From NCBI GenBank assembly GCA_018268915.1, contig JAFDVQ010000001.1, positions 186,001-250,000 of the forward strand: a stretch of 64,000 nt of DNA, in the 5' to 3' direction. Each line of letters begins with the position of its first letter. The stretch's first letter is position 1. The DNA is from Acidobacteriota bacterium (GTDB lineage Bacteria; Acidobacteriota; Terriglobia; Terriglobales; Acidobacteriaceae). Made by a program: the position numbers and the translations under genes. The notes below the pieces were generated by a model, which ran no database searches, was not told where the DNA came from, and saw nothing but the letters and a program-made list of their open reading frames with translations. Positions 25,674 through 34,862 of this stretch are shown one piece after another.

Positions 25674-26753
25674 ATGAGCGGAAACAATGCAGAAACACCC
25701 AGCAGTCGGGGTCGTCGCGACTTCCTGAAAATCGGCGGAGCAGCAACAGCGGCAATGCTCACACCCTCGGCGTTTGCTTCGACGCCAGAGACAGTTCTTC
25801 CTGTCCTGCCTCAGAATCCACGCACCCACGGCGCCATGCCCACTCGCAACCTCGGCAAGACCGGATACAAGGTAGGCATCTTCTCGCTCGGTGGACAGGC
25901 TGCGCTTGAGAAGGCAAACAACTTTGATGTCGCCGTGCCCATCATCGAGCGCGCACTTGATCTCGGCGTCAACTACATCGACACTTCGTCGATCTACGGC
26001 GGCCCCGATCGCTGGAGCGAACAGTACGTCGGCAAAGTCATGGCCAGGCGGCGCAACGAAGCCTTCCTTGCCACCAAGACCAAGGAGCGCACGCGCGACG
26101 GCTCCATGCGCATGATAGAGAAGTCACTGCAACTGCTCCAAACCGACCACGTCGATCTCTGGCAGCTCCATGATGTCGGCACGCAATACGATGTCGACCA
26201 GATCTTCGCCAAAGGCGGCGCGATGGATGCGCTGCTTGAAATGCAGCAGCAGAGAGTGGTGCGCCACCTCGGCATCACCGGCCATTACCGTCCCGAAGCT
26301 CTCGTCGAGTGCATACACCGCCACGACTTCGACTGCATCCTCATGGCCATGAACGCCGCTGATCCACACCACTACAGCTTCAACGACGCGCTGCTTCCGC
26401 TTGCGGTGGAGAAGCAGATGGGTATCATCGGCATGAAGATCCCCGGCCGTGGCCGCATTCTCACCACGTGGACTCCGCCTTCCATCGAGCAGCAGAAACA
26501 TTCGTGGGAAGGCATGACGATCCAGACCGACAAGCCCGGCACGCTGACCATGCGCGAAGCCATGTACTACACGCTCTCGCGCCCTGTGAGTACGGTCATC
26601 ATCGGATGCGACTCAATCGCGCAGCTCGAAGAGAACGTGCACCTCGCGCATAATTTCACGCCGATCACGGAGAAGCAGCAGACAGAACTGGTCGCCAAAG
26701 CTGAACCCTGCGCCAAGCCGTCTCTGTTCTTCCGCTTCTACGACCGGCCCTGA
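25674..26753 (+). CDS. Aldo/keto reductase with twin-arginine signal
   Basis: NAD(P)H-dependent oxidoreductase of 359 residues, probably exported folded. The N-terminus contains the Tat motif GRRDFLKIGGAA. The AKR barrel starts near residue 55 (TRNLGKTGYKVGIFSLGGQ). The catalytic tetrad can be placed: Asp and Tyr in NYIDTSSIYGG, Lys in LATKTK and His in DLWQLHD. A C-terminal PVSTVIIGCDS matches the cofactor-binding end of the fold. Because NAD(P)H is not expected in the periplasm, the enzyme may be loaded before export, or use a tightly bound cofactor. Substrate unknown; GH127 and other Tat-exported enzymes nearby suggest sugar chemistry, an inference only. Confidence 0.88.
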   Translation: MSGNNAETPSSRGRRDFLKIGGAATAAMLTPSAFASTPETVLPVLPQNPRTHGAMPTRNLGKTGYKVGIFSLGGQAALEKANNFDVAVPIIERALDLGVNYIDTSSIYGGPDRWSEQYVGKVMARRRNEAFLATKTKERTRDGSMRMIEKSLQLLQTDHVDLWQLHDVGTQYDVDQIFAKGGAMDALLEMQQQRVVRHLGITGHYRPEALVECIHRHDFDCILMAMNAADPHHYSFNDALLPLAVEKQMGIIGMKIPGRGRILTTWTPPSIEQQKHSWEGMTIQTDKPGTLTMREAMYYTLSRPVSTVIIGCDSIAQLEENVHLAHNFTPITEKQQTELVAKAEPCAKPSLFFRFYDRP

Positions 26754-26784
26754 GGGCGTTAGTTCTTGACCGTCGGCTTCAGGA

Positions 26785-29442
26785 TCACTCCGCCCGCAGT
26801 ATCTCTGTCGGATCAGTCCTGAGCGCGCGGAGAACAGCGGGCAGCGTAGCAACCAGCGCCGCAAGCAAAATGGCACAAGTTGGCAACGCAATCATGTCGG
26901 CATCCGTCGCTTTCACCTGGTAGAAGAGCGACGTTACATACCGTGCCGCGCTGAATCCCAGTGCCAGTCCCGCGCAGCCTCCAAGCGCAATCATCAGGAA
27001 GGCATCCCCCGTCACGATGCGAACGATGCCCACACGAGACGACCCAATCGCCATGCGTATTCCGATCTCGCGGCGGCGCTGCAGAACCGAGTAGTTGAGC
27101 ACCGCGTAAAGCCCCACTCCTGCCAGCAGTAGCGCGACAACCGCGAAGAAGCCGGCTAGCGTCGCAATCATGCGCTCGCGCACAGTCTGGTCGCGGACAA
27201 GATCGAGCTCAGTCGTAACGTTCGAGACGCGAAGCCCGTTGTGGCGCTGCGCAATCAGCTGGCGCAGAGAGTCCGCAAGAGCAAGCGGGTTCCTGGCCTC
27301 GGTATGAACGACAAACGTGGCGAACTCAACCGGATCGGGCGCGGACTTGTCATCGACGGTGTTAATGGGGACGTAAAAGACTGGGCCATTCTGTTCTCGC
27401 AGGTCGTGGTCAGGAACGTCAGGTGTAACGCCGACGATCTTGTTGATCGGCTGGTTGGTCCCGCGCTGGAACGTGCGGCCGATCGGGTCCTGGCCGGGAA
27501 AGTATGTCTTCGCGAAGGTCTCATTCACGATTGCTGATCCTGGCGACGTGTCTTCTTGCCGGAAGTCGCGGCCCGACAGCAATGGAATCTTCATCGTGGA
27601 CAACCATCCGGGAGAGACATTCAGGAAAAATGCGGCAGTCGGACTTGGCGGCGCTCCGTTGATGGAAATGTCGCTGTTGATCCTGATCCGCCCAAGAATG
27701 GGCCAGCCCGACATCGCAACCGACTCAACGCCCGGAGCGGCCCGAAGCGCCTCGGCAGTCTGACTCCACACGATAGGCAATTGACCTTTCCCCGCCACAG
27801 TCTCCAGCAGAAGCAGACGATCCGTCGAGAAACCCAGCGGTCGATTCTGCAGTCGCTCAAACGACGTGACGAAGAGCAACGACAGAAACAGGACGAGAAC
27901 GCAGAATGCGACCTGAATTGCAATCGCAGCGCGCATGAGGCGACGCGGTGAATGCGGATTCTCCCCACCTTTGAGCGCAGCGACCGGCCTCACCGCCGAT
28001 GCGCGAAGAGCGGGCAGTAAACCAAGCAGAAGCACCACGAGGACCGTGAGTCCCAGGCCGAAGAGAAGCACGCGCCAGTCGGCAGGAAGGTCGAGCCGCG
28101 CCGGGTTATCCGGTGGATTGACCAGCCCAAGCACAAACGGCGCTGACCATGCAGCAAAGCCTGAGCCAAGCCCGGACGCGAGAAGCGCAAGCAGCGCGCT
28201 CTGCACGAGGATCAACTGCACCAGACGCCTCCGGCCCGCGCCGATCGAAATCCTGAGAGCCATCTCCTGGGCGCGCGCAGCTGCCTGGGCGGTCATCATG
28301 TTAGCGACATTCACGCAGGCAATCAGCAGGACAAGGCCAACCAGCAACCCGAGCACGCCAAGCAAACGGCGATACTCCTTCTGCAGATCGGATATACCGG
28401 CACCGCCATGATTGAAGATGAGCGTCTGGTTCAGGTATCGCGCGATTGATGCCTGGGTTTCACCGCGATAGCAGGTAGAACACGCACTCCCAAAGGCGTG
28501 ATTGACCGCGGACAAATGCAGCCTGATCGGTTCGAGCGCCGTTGCAGCGTCGACTCCGGGCTTCAGCAACACAAAGGTTCGGTGCCAGTCCGCCCGATCT
28601 TCGGTAGCCATGCGGTTCATGCTGAGCGGTAGAAAGATGTCGGTAACAGTCCCTTTTTCCGTTCCAGTAAATGTGCGCGGACCAACGCCGATGATCTGGA
28701 AGACCTGGTCGCCGATATGCACGGGCTTGCCGAGCACTTGCGAATCGCGCCCGAAGCGATGGTTCCAGTAGTCCCACGACAGCACCGCGTAGGGAGCGGC
28801 GCCGAACGCGCCGTCATCGGCCGGATACAGTGTGCGGCCAAGCGCAGGCTCTAGTCCGAAGAGCGGAAACATATTGCCGGAGACATACGACACGTGCGCT
28901 CGCTCCACGCTGTCATCGCTGGACCACGTGATGTCGGTGCGGTCCGCATCGCTGATGGCGATCAGATCTGCCTGATCTTTTACGGCATCGCGCATCAGCT
29001 TGAAATTCGGCGTTGCCCAGTACCCGTCCTCGATCGGCCTGCCATTCAGCCCGATCATCTTGCGCGAGAGCACATAGAGCTGGCTTGCGTTCGCAATGGG
29101 CAGGGGACGCCAGAGCAGGGCATCAATCAGGCGGAATGCTGCAACACACGATCCAATTCCAAGCGCCAGAGAAAGCACCGCCGCCGCAGACGCAACCTTG
29201 TTCCGCCAGAGCTGACGCCAGCCGAATCTCGTGTCTGAAACCAGAGACTCGAGCCACTTCGCCGTGCGGATGCTGTGGCTTGTTTCTCTCGCGCGCATCA
29301 CAGAACCGAACGCGCGATTCGCCTCCCTGGGGTCACGCCCCGCGGCGACGGCTTCTTCAATATGCGACTGCAGCTCTTCATCGATCTCGCGATTCAGGCG
29401 CTCACCGCGAATGGCATTCGAAATACGCGACCAGACAGACAT
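26785..29442 (-). CDS. FtsX/MacB-type permease without ATPase (ADOP-like orphan permease)
   Basis: An 885-residue ABC-type permease protein. The ATG at 29442 lies one base after the PadR stop and has GGGAGG upstream, preferred over 29511. An N-terminal soluble domain (SVWSRISNAIRGERLNREIDEELQSHIEE) precedes two MacB_PCD-FtsX halves, each with a periplasmic domain and helices: first TM near residue 95, helices near 370-470, and a second unit near 510 and 760-880. This duplicated layout with no ATPase gene nearby is typical of acidobacterial duplicated orphan permeases, often encoded after a PadR regulator. Substrate unknown; macrolides, peptides or lipoproteins are all possible. Confidence 0.9.
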   Translation of the reverse strand: MSVWSRISNAIRGERLNREIDEELQSHIEEAVAAGRDPREANRAFGSVMRARETSHSIRTAKWLESLVSDTRFGWRQLWRNKVASAAAVLSLALGIGSCVAAFRLIDALLWRPLPIANASQLYVLSRKMIGLNGRPIEDGYWATPNFKLMRDAVKDQADLIAISDADRTDITWSSDDSVERAHVSYVSGNMFPLFGLEPALGRTLYPADDGAFGAAPYAVLSWDYWNHRFGRDSQVLGKPVHIGDQVFQIIGVGPRTFTGTEKGTVTDIFLPLSMNRMATEDRADWHRTFVLLKPGVDAATALEPIRLHLSAVNHAFGSACSTCYRGETQASIARYLNQTLIFNHGGAGISDLQKEYRRLLGVLGLLVGLVLLIACVNVANMMTAQAAARAQEMALRISIGAGRRRLVQLILVQSALLALLASGLGSGFAAWSAPFVLGLVNPPDNPARLDLPADWRVLLFGLGLTVLVVLLLGLLPALRASAVRPVAALKGGENPHSPRRLMRAAIAIQVAFCVLVLFLSLLFVTSFERLQNRPLGFSTDRLLLLETVAGKGQLPIVWSQTAEALRAAPGVESVAMSGWPILGRIRINSDISINGAPPSPTAAFFLNVSPGWLSTMKIPLLSGRDFRQEDTSPGSAIVNETFAKTYFPGQDPIGRTFQRGTNQPINKIVGVTPDVPDHDLREQNGPVFYVPINTVDDKSAPDPVEFATFVVHTEARNPLALADSLRQLIAQRHNGLRVSNVTTELDLVRDQTVRERMIATLAGFFAVVALLLAGVGLYAVLNYSVLQRRREIGIRMAIGSSRVGIVRIVTGDAFLMIALGGCAGLALGFSAARYVTSLFYQVKATDADMIALPTCAILLAALVATLPAVLRALRTDPTEILRAE

Positions 29443-29443
29443 G

Positions 29444-29773
29444 TCATGCCTCCCGGAGAACCCGGTTGATGGCCAGGCTGACGGACTCCCAGCGCGACTC
29501 TTCCGTGCCAAGTTGCTTCTTGCCTTCGGCTGTCAGCTCGTAGATGCGGGCCCTGCGTCCGGTGTCCTTCTTCACCCACTCGGCGCGAATCCATCCGGCT
29601 TCTTCCATCCGGTAAAGCGCTGGGTAAAGCGACCCTTCCTCGGCACGAAGCACCTCGCCCGACGTGCTCGCGATGGCCGCCATAATGGCGTACCCGTGAA
29701 GTCGCGGCCGTCGCGACAGAATCTTCAGCACCAGGAGATCGAGAGAACCTTGCAGCGCATCCGTTTTAGCCAT
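29444..29773 (-). CDS. PadR-family transcriptional regulator
   Basis: A 109-residue winged-helix repressor. GSLDLLVLKILSRRPRLHGYAIMAAI, then EEGSLYPALYRMEEAGWIRAEW and GRRARIYELTAEGKKQL are textbook PadR elements, including the recognition helix and the wing. It is encoded immediately upstream of the orphan permease and almost certainly co-transcribed with it. A 13-bp inverted repeat overlaps its start codon, so autoregulation of the pair is likely. The effector is unknown. Confidence 0.93.
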   Translation of the reverse strand: MAKTDALQGSLDLLVLKILSRRPRLHGYAIMAAIASTSGEVLRAEEGSLYPALYRMEEAGWIRAEWVKKDTGRRARIYELTAEGKKQLGTEESRWESVSLAINRVLREA

Positions 29774-29805
29774 ACTTAGATATCTTTATATAGATGTCTA
29801 AGTAT
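29772..29805 (-). promoter_or_regulatory. Palindromic operator overlapping the padR start
   Basis: ATACTTAGATATC (29772-29784) and GATGTCTAAGTAT (29793-29805) form an inverted repeat, 12 of 13 positions matching, with an A/T-only spacer of 8 bases. One arm covers the first bases of the padR start codon. PadR dimers bind palindromes of this size and often repress their own gene, so this is the best candidate operator in the window. Confidence 0.7.
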
Positions 29806-29944
29806 CGTGTCAACGCCTGTGAGTTTGCACTTTTAATTTTTTAAAATCGGGCGGACCTCACTGGCAAGGACACGGATTCCGTGTGCAGTTGGAAGCAGGG
29901 ACGGGCAAGCGAAACCATACAGGCCGCGTTACTTGCCAGCAGAT

Positions 29945-30031
29945 TTAGGCTCCTTTGGCATTTGATAACTGCTCCTGCTGTGCCTTGAAGTCCTCGCATG
30001 CCTTAGGGCCTGCGTGATATTCGTGTTTCAT
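29945..30031 (-). CDS. Possible 28-residue small ORF or gene remnant
   Basis: Read on the minus strand from the ATG at 30031, a short frame encodes MKHEYHAGPKACEDF and a Gln-rich end. The opening, with tyrosine, glycine-proline-lysine and a helical phenylalanine, resembles small acidobacterial and rhizobial hypothetical proteins that are usually about twice as long. No clear ribosome site is present. It may be a truncated remnant. The rest of the gap 29806-30053 shows only an A/T-rich stretch near 29830. Confidence 0.25.
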   Translation of the reverse strand: MKHEYHAGPKACEDFKAQQEQLSNAKGA

Positions 30032-30053
30032 TCACTCTACTTCGCCCTCAACC

Positions 30054-30677
30054 ATGGCAAACAGCAAAGGTAGAAGAACACTACGAAGGCAATTACAAGA
30101 GGCAGGGCTCGGGCACCTGTTGGCATCTCCAACGCCATCTCCGCCCCCACCTGCCGCAGGACTTTCGCTCTGGGGACGGGTACCAAAGTGGGTCTGGTTG
30201 GCCGTGGTCGTACTGGCGACAGTAATAACAATGCTAGAAGGCTACCCATGGATCACACTTCAAAAAGACGATTCGTTAGTACCGACTAACCCGTACAAAT
30301 TCCTGTTCTACATAACGAATGAAGGATATTTTCCCGCTACCAATGTCGATGTAAGTTGCTCATCTTCATTCAGAGCAAGTAATGGAAATGTGTTTCGCGA
30401 CAACATCGGACAGGATTCGATCGCCGGTCCCATTTGGCACAGCCAGAAACGCTTTTTGCGCTGTACTCAAGTTCTGCAAATCGGAAACGAACCCACACTT
30501 CACACATTTACTCTGGCGCATTCCCGCAATCCAACCGATGTCATCGAAGCGGACATGGCTGTCACAGTTTCGCGCGCGATTTGCTGGATCAACATCCGTC
30601 CTCTTCGTGTCGTCAGCACATTTCATATGCATGCTGTCCGCAAGAATGACGGGACCTTCCAGTGGACGTACCAATAG
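30054..30677 (+). CDS. Hypothetical single-pass membrane protein
   Basis: No recognised domain. The 207-residue product has a basic N-terminus (NSKGRRTLRRQL), a proline run (PTPSPPPPAAG), a membrane helix (VWLAVVVLATVITML, about residues 46-60) and a beta-rich exported part with four or more cysteines (VDVSCSSSF, RFLRCTQ, ICWINI). The topology N-in, C-out is inferred from positive residues before the helix. It stands alone, with no same-strand neighbour within 4 kb on the right. The coding signal is moderate. Confidence 0.5.
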   Translation: MANSKGRRTLRRQLQEAGLGHLLASPTPSPPPPAAGLSLWGRVPKWVWLAVVVLATVITMLEGYPWITLQKDDSLVPTNPYKFLFYITNEGYFPATNVDVSCSSSFRASNGNVFRDNIGQDSIAGPIWHSQKRFLRCTQVLQIGNEPTLHTFTLAHSRNPTDVIEADMAVTVSRAICWINIRPLRVVSTFHMHAVRKNDGTFQWTYQ

Positions 30678-30832
30678 ACCTGGACATGTGCGCCAGCGCG
30701 GTTCTCGCTCCTATAACTGAATCAAAGTGGCGTTTCTGCTCCCAAAGATAGGGAGGAGGTCATCGGTATGCAGTCGGTGGGAAAAGTCGGGATCGCATCT
30801 GGCGTGAATGCGCCCGAACTCTGCGTCGGAGT

Positions 30833-32674
30833 CTACGACTCAACATCCATATACAGCCGGTAGTGCTCATCCTTGATCGCCGTAAACGGCCGCATCGAAA
30901 TGACGCCGGAGCTTGTCTTTGCCTGCCACTCCGTTGATCCCGCCGCGGTCTGCGCTACCGACGCAAGTTCTTTGGCCTGCACCTTGGCCGGAACCTCGCC
31001 AACCGCAAAAAGCGCCAGCGGCCCATGCACCGCCGCCATCAGATTCGGATGCTGCGGGTCTACCGCTTCGAGACGTGTCGGCATGTCGAACTCAACCTCG
31101 ATGCGATCGCCCTTCTTCCACGTCCGGTGAATGCGCGCAAACTGTCCCGGCGCAGAAGGACCCTCAACCTTTTTCCCATTCACATTGATTGAAGTCTTCG
31201 GGCCTGCCCACTGCGGGATGCGGAGGAAGACGCTGAATGACTCTGACCTGTCCGGACTCACTTCAATCTGGGTTGACGGCCGATGCGGATACTCGGTCTG
31301 CTGAGTCAGAGTTATCTTATGGTTGCCGCGATTCCACGTCGCCTGCGAAGGAACAAACAGGTTTACATACACGCCCTGGTCGTCGTGGAAATATGAACTG
31401 ATTCCATAGTCGGCCGTGATTTGCGAGAACGTCCCCGTGCAGCAGTGCCATTTATGAGGGTGATAGACCTTTGATCCATCGTTGTTGTAGTCGGAGTAGT
31501 AGAAGGCGTGTCCGTCGTCCTTGATCGGCTTTGCGCCCAGAATGCAGTTGTAGAAGACACGCTCCATGCTGTCGCCGTACCGGCTGTCTTTCGTGCTTCG
31601 CAGCAGGTACCGCGTGATCTTGAAGTGCGCGTACGAACCGCACGGAGTTTCGAAACTCGAATGCGTATTCGTGAGGCTCGCACCAACGTCGCCGCTGCCC
31701 GGCTTGCGGAATTCCTCTCCCGGCCCCCAACCACCCGTCGCAAAGCTTTGCGCTCGCACATAGTCGAACCCGTTGCGTGCAGCGCGCAGATATTTGTCAT
31801 TGCCGAGAACAAAGTAAGCCTGCATCGCGCTGCTCATGGCGTTCACATGGCTATAGGCGTGCTTTCCCGGAAGCACATTCTCGCCAGCCGCCAGCGGATC
31901 CCAGTACCAGCTGTCAGCGAGAAAATGAACACCCAGATCGCGATACCGGTTGCCCGCTCCGCGCTGCCATGCCAGGAACTGATTCTCCGGAAGCGTGTAA
32001 GGCTCGTCCCAGCAGAACGACTCATTGATGTGAGGCCGCTGATATTGCTCCGCTCGCGAAATTCCACCCGGCGGCAGCCGCTTCTCCACCGACGCGAGCG
32101 CGGCGTCGAGCACCTTGAACGCCTGCTCATTCCCCGCGAACTCATGCGCATCGATCATGCCCACCGTGATCTTGTCGTACGTGTATGCCGGGAATCTGTT
32201 CTCATCCCAGAAGTGCGGCGAGATCGCCTCGCCCAGCCCGCGCACCAGCCGATCCACCTTATCCTGGGTGGCCTTGTCGCCCGTCGCCGCATAGTCGCGC
32301 GAAAGTCCTGACAGATACTGCCCGAACGTATGTCCAGGTGCGAACCCGGTCGTATCAGGCTTGTCGATGTCTTCCAGCGGAGCCCAGCTGTACCAACCAC
32401 CCATCTCTTCACCAGGAGCAGGTAGTCCCGCGCGCTGGCGGTACGGCTTCAGCAGCGAGTCCTCATTGAGCCCGCGATAAAACGCATGATTGCGATCGAA
32501 CTGCTCGCGAGCAGGCCCGTCCAGCAGCTTCACATCGCCGTAACCAAATTGACTAAGGGGCGGATTGAAGCTTAAGGTTTCCGCCTGTGAGGCGCGGGGC
32601 CGAACGATTGCAGCTCCCGCCAGAACAGCGGTGCTCTTGAGGAAGGAACGGCGCGAAGACTTCCGGATCAACAT
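30833..32674 (-). CDS. GH127 (DUF1680) beta-L-arabinofuranosidase-like protein, Tat-exported
   Basis: A 613-residue protein of the GH127 family, whose characterised members remove beta-L-arabinofuranose using a zinc-bound cysteine. The ATG at 32674 follows GGGAG; a GTG precedes it. The N-terminus holds a Tat signal (SSRRSFLKSTAVLAGAAI). The family's paired cysteines are present in KWHCCTGTFSQ, and a likely third zinc ligand lies in SSFETPCGSY, where Glu and Cys are separated by two residues rather than one as in HypBA1. C-terminal beta-sandwich elements include LRIPQWA and VNGKKVEGP. It lies 73 bases after the first DUF362 gene on the same strand and may belong to that operon. Confidence 0.85.
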   Translation of the reverse strand: MLIRKSSRRSFLKSTAVLAGAAIVRPRASQAETLSFNPPLSQFGYGDVKLLDGPAREQFDRNHAFYRGLNEDSLLKPYRQRAGLPAPGEEMGGWYSWAPLEDIDKPDTTGFAPGHTFGQYLSGLSRDYAATGDKATQDKVDRLVRGLGEAISPHFWDENRFPAYTYDKITVGMIDAHEFAGNEQAFKVLDAALASVEKRLPPGGISRAEQYQRPHINESFCWDEPYTLPENQFLAWQRGAGNRYRDLGVHFLADSWYWDPLAAGENVLPGKHAYSHVNAMSSAMQAYFVLGNDKYLRAARNGFDYVRAQSFATGGWGPGEEFRKPGSGDVGASLTNTHSSFETPCGSYAHFKITRYLLRSTKDSRYGDSMERVFYNCILGAKPIKDDGHAFYYSDYNNDGSKVYHPHKWHCCTGTFSQITADYGISSYFHDDQGVYVNLFVPSQATWNRGNHKITLTQQTEYPHRPSTQIEVSPDRSESFSVFLRIPQWAGPKTSINVNGKKVEGPSAPGQFARIHRTWKKGDRIEVEFDMPTRLEAVDPQHPNLMAAVHGPLALFAVGEVPAKVQAKELASVAQTAAGSTEWQAKTSSGVISMRPFTAIKDEHYRLYMDVES

Positions 32675-32747
32675 CACAGGATCTCCCGCGAGGATTCTAT
32701 CGCGTCCGATGCAGAGAGCTCTCGCTGCGAACGGACACCAGCGGGTA

Positions 32748-33815
32748 TCAGCTCACTTGACTGACCTTGACGGCCAGCTTCTCGAATTCCACTGTTCCCA
32801 ATCCGCGATTCGCAGCGAGCTGCAGATAGGGGAGATGCTCCGGATCGAGATTCCAGTACGCCTTGGCAACATAAGCATCCAGCGCAACGGGGTCAGTCCC
32901 TGCCATCACTGTTTTCTTCAGCGCCACGTCTTCGAGGTTGCCGCCGGTTGGCCCATTGCGCAGGAGGATTCGGTAACAGTCCATGATCGTCAGCGTTGGC
33001 AGCATGAATCCAGCAAGATCGACGAGGCTCTGGTGAATTTGCTGATGCAGGCGGCTCCGCTGGCCGCCGAGGATTCCGTACCAGTTCTTCATGCCCAGTG
33101 TGACGCCGCAAAGCCCGTGATGCTTTGCGATCGGCAGATTGATGATCTTGTCGGCTTCGAGAAAGGGAGTAAACACTGGCCAGCTCTTCAGCATCACTCC
33201 CCCGAGATCGACTTCTCGGAAGAGATCCGGATCCGGCAGAACCACCTCGGCACCCGCCTCTCGCGCAGCAGCTTCAATTCCCGATCGATGGAAGCAGCGC
33301 CGCGCTTCATTGCAACTTACGTCGGTGACAATCACTCGCTTTGCGCCGACTTCACGACACTGGCGCACGATTTCCGCAACCAGCTCAGGATTCGTGTTGG
33401 CCGCCTGTTCGGGGGTGCGATCCCACGCAATGTTCGGCTTGATGACAACAACGTCCTGCCGCCGGATGAAGCGCTCGATCCCGCCAAGATCTCCCAGCGC
33501 TTTTTGCACCAGGGCACGCGGTTCTCCGGCCTTTGCGTCGCCGCTGCCCGCGGCAAAGTGCGCGACAGCCAGGGTCGGCCACTCCGATGCCGCTGATACG
33601 CGATGATCTCTGCGAGCCACTTCAGGAGCCGAAGGCACTGGCCGTCTGCTGCGAGCGTCAAGCCAGAAGCCGGCGCCTGTGGCGGCTGCGGCCACTCCAC
33701 CAACTCGCAGGATCTGCAGCAGAGCATCGCGTCGATTGAGCAACGATGGCTCGCCAACCGTTGCTCCTTGAGGAGCAGGCGCTGGCTTGTTCGCATGCAG
33801 ATTCTGGTCGGGCAT
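32748..33815 (-). CDS. DUF362 protein A, exported
   Basis: A 355-residue DUF362-domain protein. The ATG at 33815 has GAAGG nine bases upstream and starts 13 bases after the second DUF362 gene ends. A twin-arginine-like signal (NRRDALLQILRVGGVAAAA) is followed by the domain: DVVVIKPNIAWDR, NPELVAEIV, KRVIVTDVS and INLPIAKHHGLCGVTLGMKNWYG. No ferredoxin domain is attached. His233 and Lys243 are ten residues apart and His257 lies 14 further on. This closely follows the His174-Lys184-His200 set of lactate racemase LarA, where Lys184 holds the nickel-pincer cofactor and His200 binds nickel. lar genes lie in the same direction upstream. Function is otherwise unknown. Confidence 0.8.
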   Translation of the reverse strand: MPDQNLHANKPAPAPQGATVGEPSLLNRRDALLQILRVGGVAAAATGAGFWLDARSRRPVPSAPEVARRDHRVSAASEWPTLAVAHFAAGSGDAKAGEPRALVQKALGDLGGIERFIRRQDVVVIKPNIAWDRTPEQAANTNPELVAEIVRQCREVGAKRVIVTDVSCNEARRCFHRSGIEAAAREAGAEVVLPDPDLFREVDLGGVMLKSWPVFTPFLEADKIINLPIAKHHGLCGVTLGMKNWYGILGGQRSRLHQQIHQSLVDLAGFMLPTLTIMDCYRILLRNGPTGGNLEDVALKKTVMAGTDPVALDAYVAKAYWNLDPEHLPYLQLAANRGLGTVEFEKLAVKVSQVS

Positions 33816-33828
33816 ATCTTGCCTTCGC

Positions 33829-34836
33829 TCAGACCTCAATAAGGCTGATACGTTGCGGATCATTCACTCCGAGCGCGTGAGTCGAACCGGCAGCCGTAGC
33901 GATATACCGCGGCGGACGCCCCGCTGCTTCGAGACTCTTCAGGCCCACTTCTGCGCGCTTTTTCTCCAGGATGCCCCATGCAATCTGATCGATCGCCACG
34001 CGATCCTCACCCACAATCAGGGCGTTTGGCTGCCATAGATGTTCAGGCCGGAAGCCGGGTCCGCCTTCGTACACGGAAGACATCGCATCGCCGATCGTCA
34101 GCTTGATCTTCTGGCGGATGACCGGAAAAGCGTTCAGATCGGCAATGCCCGGATTGCATCCATTTGCATGCAGCTCCTGAGGGCGCTCCACCACTCCATA
34201 CATGTTCTTCATCGCGAACGTAACGCCCGACATGCTGTGATCTTTCAAGATCGGGAGATTGATCACCATCGCGCACTCGCGAGTGAGGATCCGGGAGAAA
34301 CGCGCATGCGACGATCCCCACGTCTCCACCGCATCTTCAAAACCTGCAACATCCGACCCGTAGCAGCGAACCTGGTTTGGATCGGTGTTGATCGTCAGAC
34401 CACACGCCTGCAGATCGCGAGCGTTGCGATCCCAGATCAGAATGTTCCCTGGCTTCACTCCCGCCTGTTGCAGCCGCTCGGTGATTGCAAGCACGAGCAC
34501 AGCGTGCGTGGAGATTCCTTTTCCACCCAGGCCATTCGTCTTAAGGCCGATTACCTTGTCCTTTGCTCCACCATCCAGCACGATTCGCTTCCACGCCTCG
34601 ACCGTTTTGTGTTGGCCGGTGTAAGTCGAGATGGCTCGATCGAGCAGCGCCGAGACGCGCGCTGCATCCAGCTTGCCATCCGATCCATGCAGCGCAGGAT
34701 CGCGAGCAATCACTACTTTCGATTTGCCATTGCCATGCGCTTCTAACCCTTTTGCAAGTCCAAAGCTGCTCTTCGTTCCAACTGCAAGTGCTCCTGCTGT
34801 TGCAGCTTCCTTCATGAATTCACGCCGGCTCGTCAT
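33829..34836 (-). CDS. DUF362 protein B, Tat-exported
   Basis: A 335-residue paralogue of the neighbouring DUF362 protein, only moderately similar to it. It opens with a clear Tat signal (TSRREFMKEAATAGALAVG). The domain shows KDKVIGLKTNGLGGKG, NILIWDRNARDL, MVINLPILKDHSMSGVTFAMKNMYG and AIDQIAWGILEKKRAEVG. His200 and Lys210 have the same ten-residue spacing as in protein A, and a His223 follows 13 residues later. Two unlike copies in tandem suggest a heteromer or two substrates. No Cys cluster is present. Confidence 0.8.
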   Translation of the reverse strand: MTSRREFMKEAATAGALAVGTKSSFGLAKGLEAHGNGKSKVVIARDPALHGSDGKLDAARVSALLDRAISTYTGQHKTVEAWKRIVLDGGAKDKVIGLKTNGLGGKGISTHAVLVLAITERLQQAGVKPGNILIWDRNARDLQACGLTINTDPNQVRCYGSDVAGFEDAVETWGSSHARFSRILTRECAMVINLPILKDHSMSGVTFAMKNMYGVVERPQELHANGCNPGIADLNAFPVIRQKIKLTIGDAMSSVYEGGPGFRPEHLWQPNALIVGEDRVAIDQIAWGILEKKRAEVGLKSLEAAGRPPRYIATAAGSTHALGVNDPQRISLIEV

Positions 34837-34862
34837 CTTTACCTCCTATAACGAACTTCTGT

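Noticed and set aside
31508..32311. Plus-strand frame of 267 codons opposite GH127
   Set aside because: Composition is Arg/Ser-rich and shadow-like; the minus strand has a complete GH127 with signal peptide.
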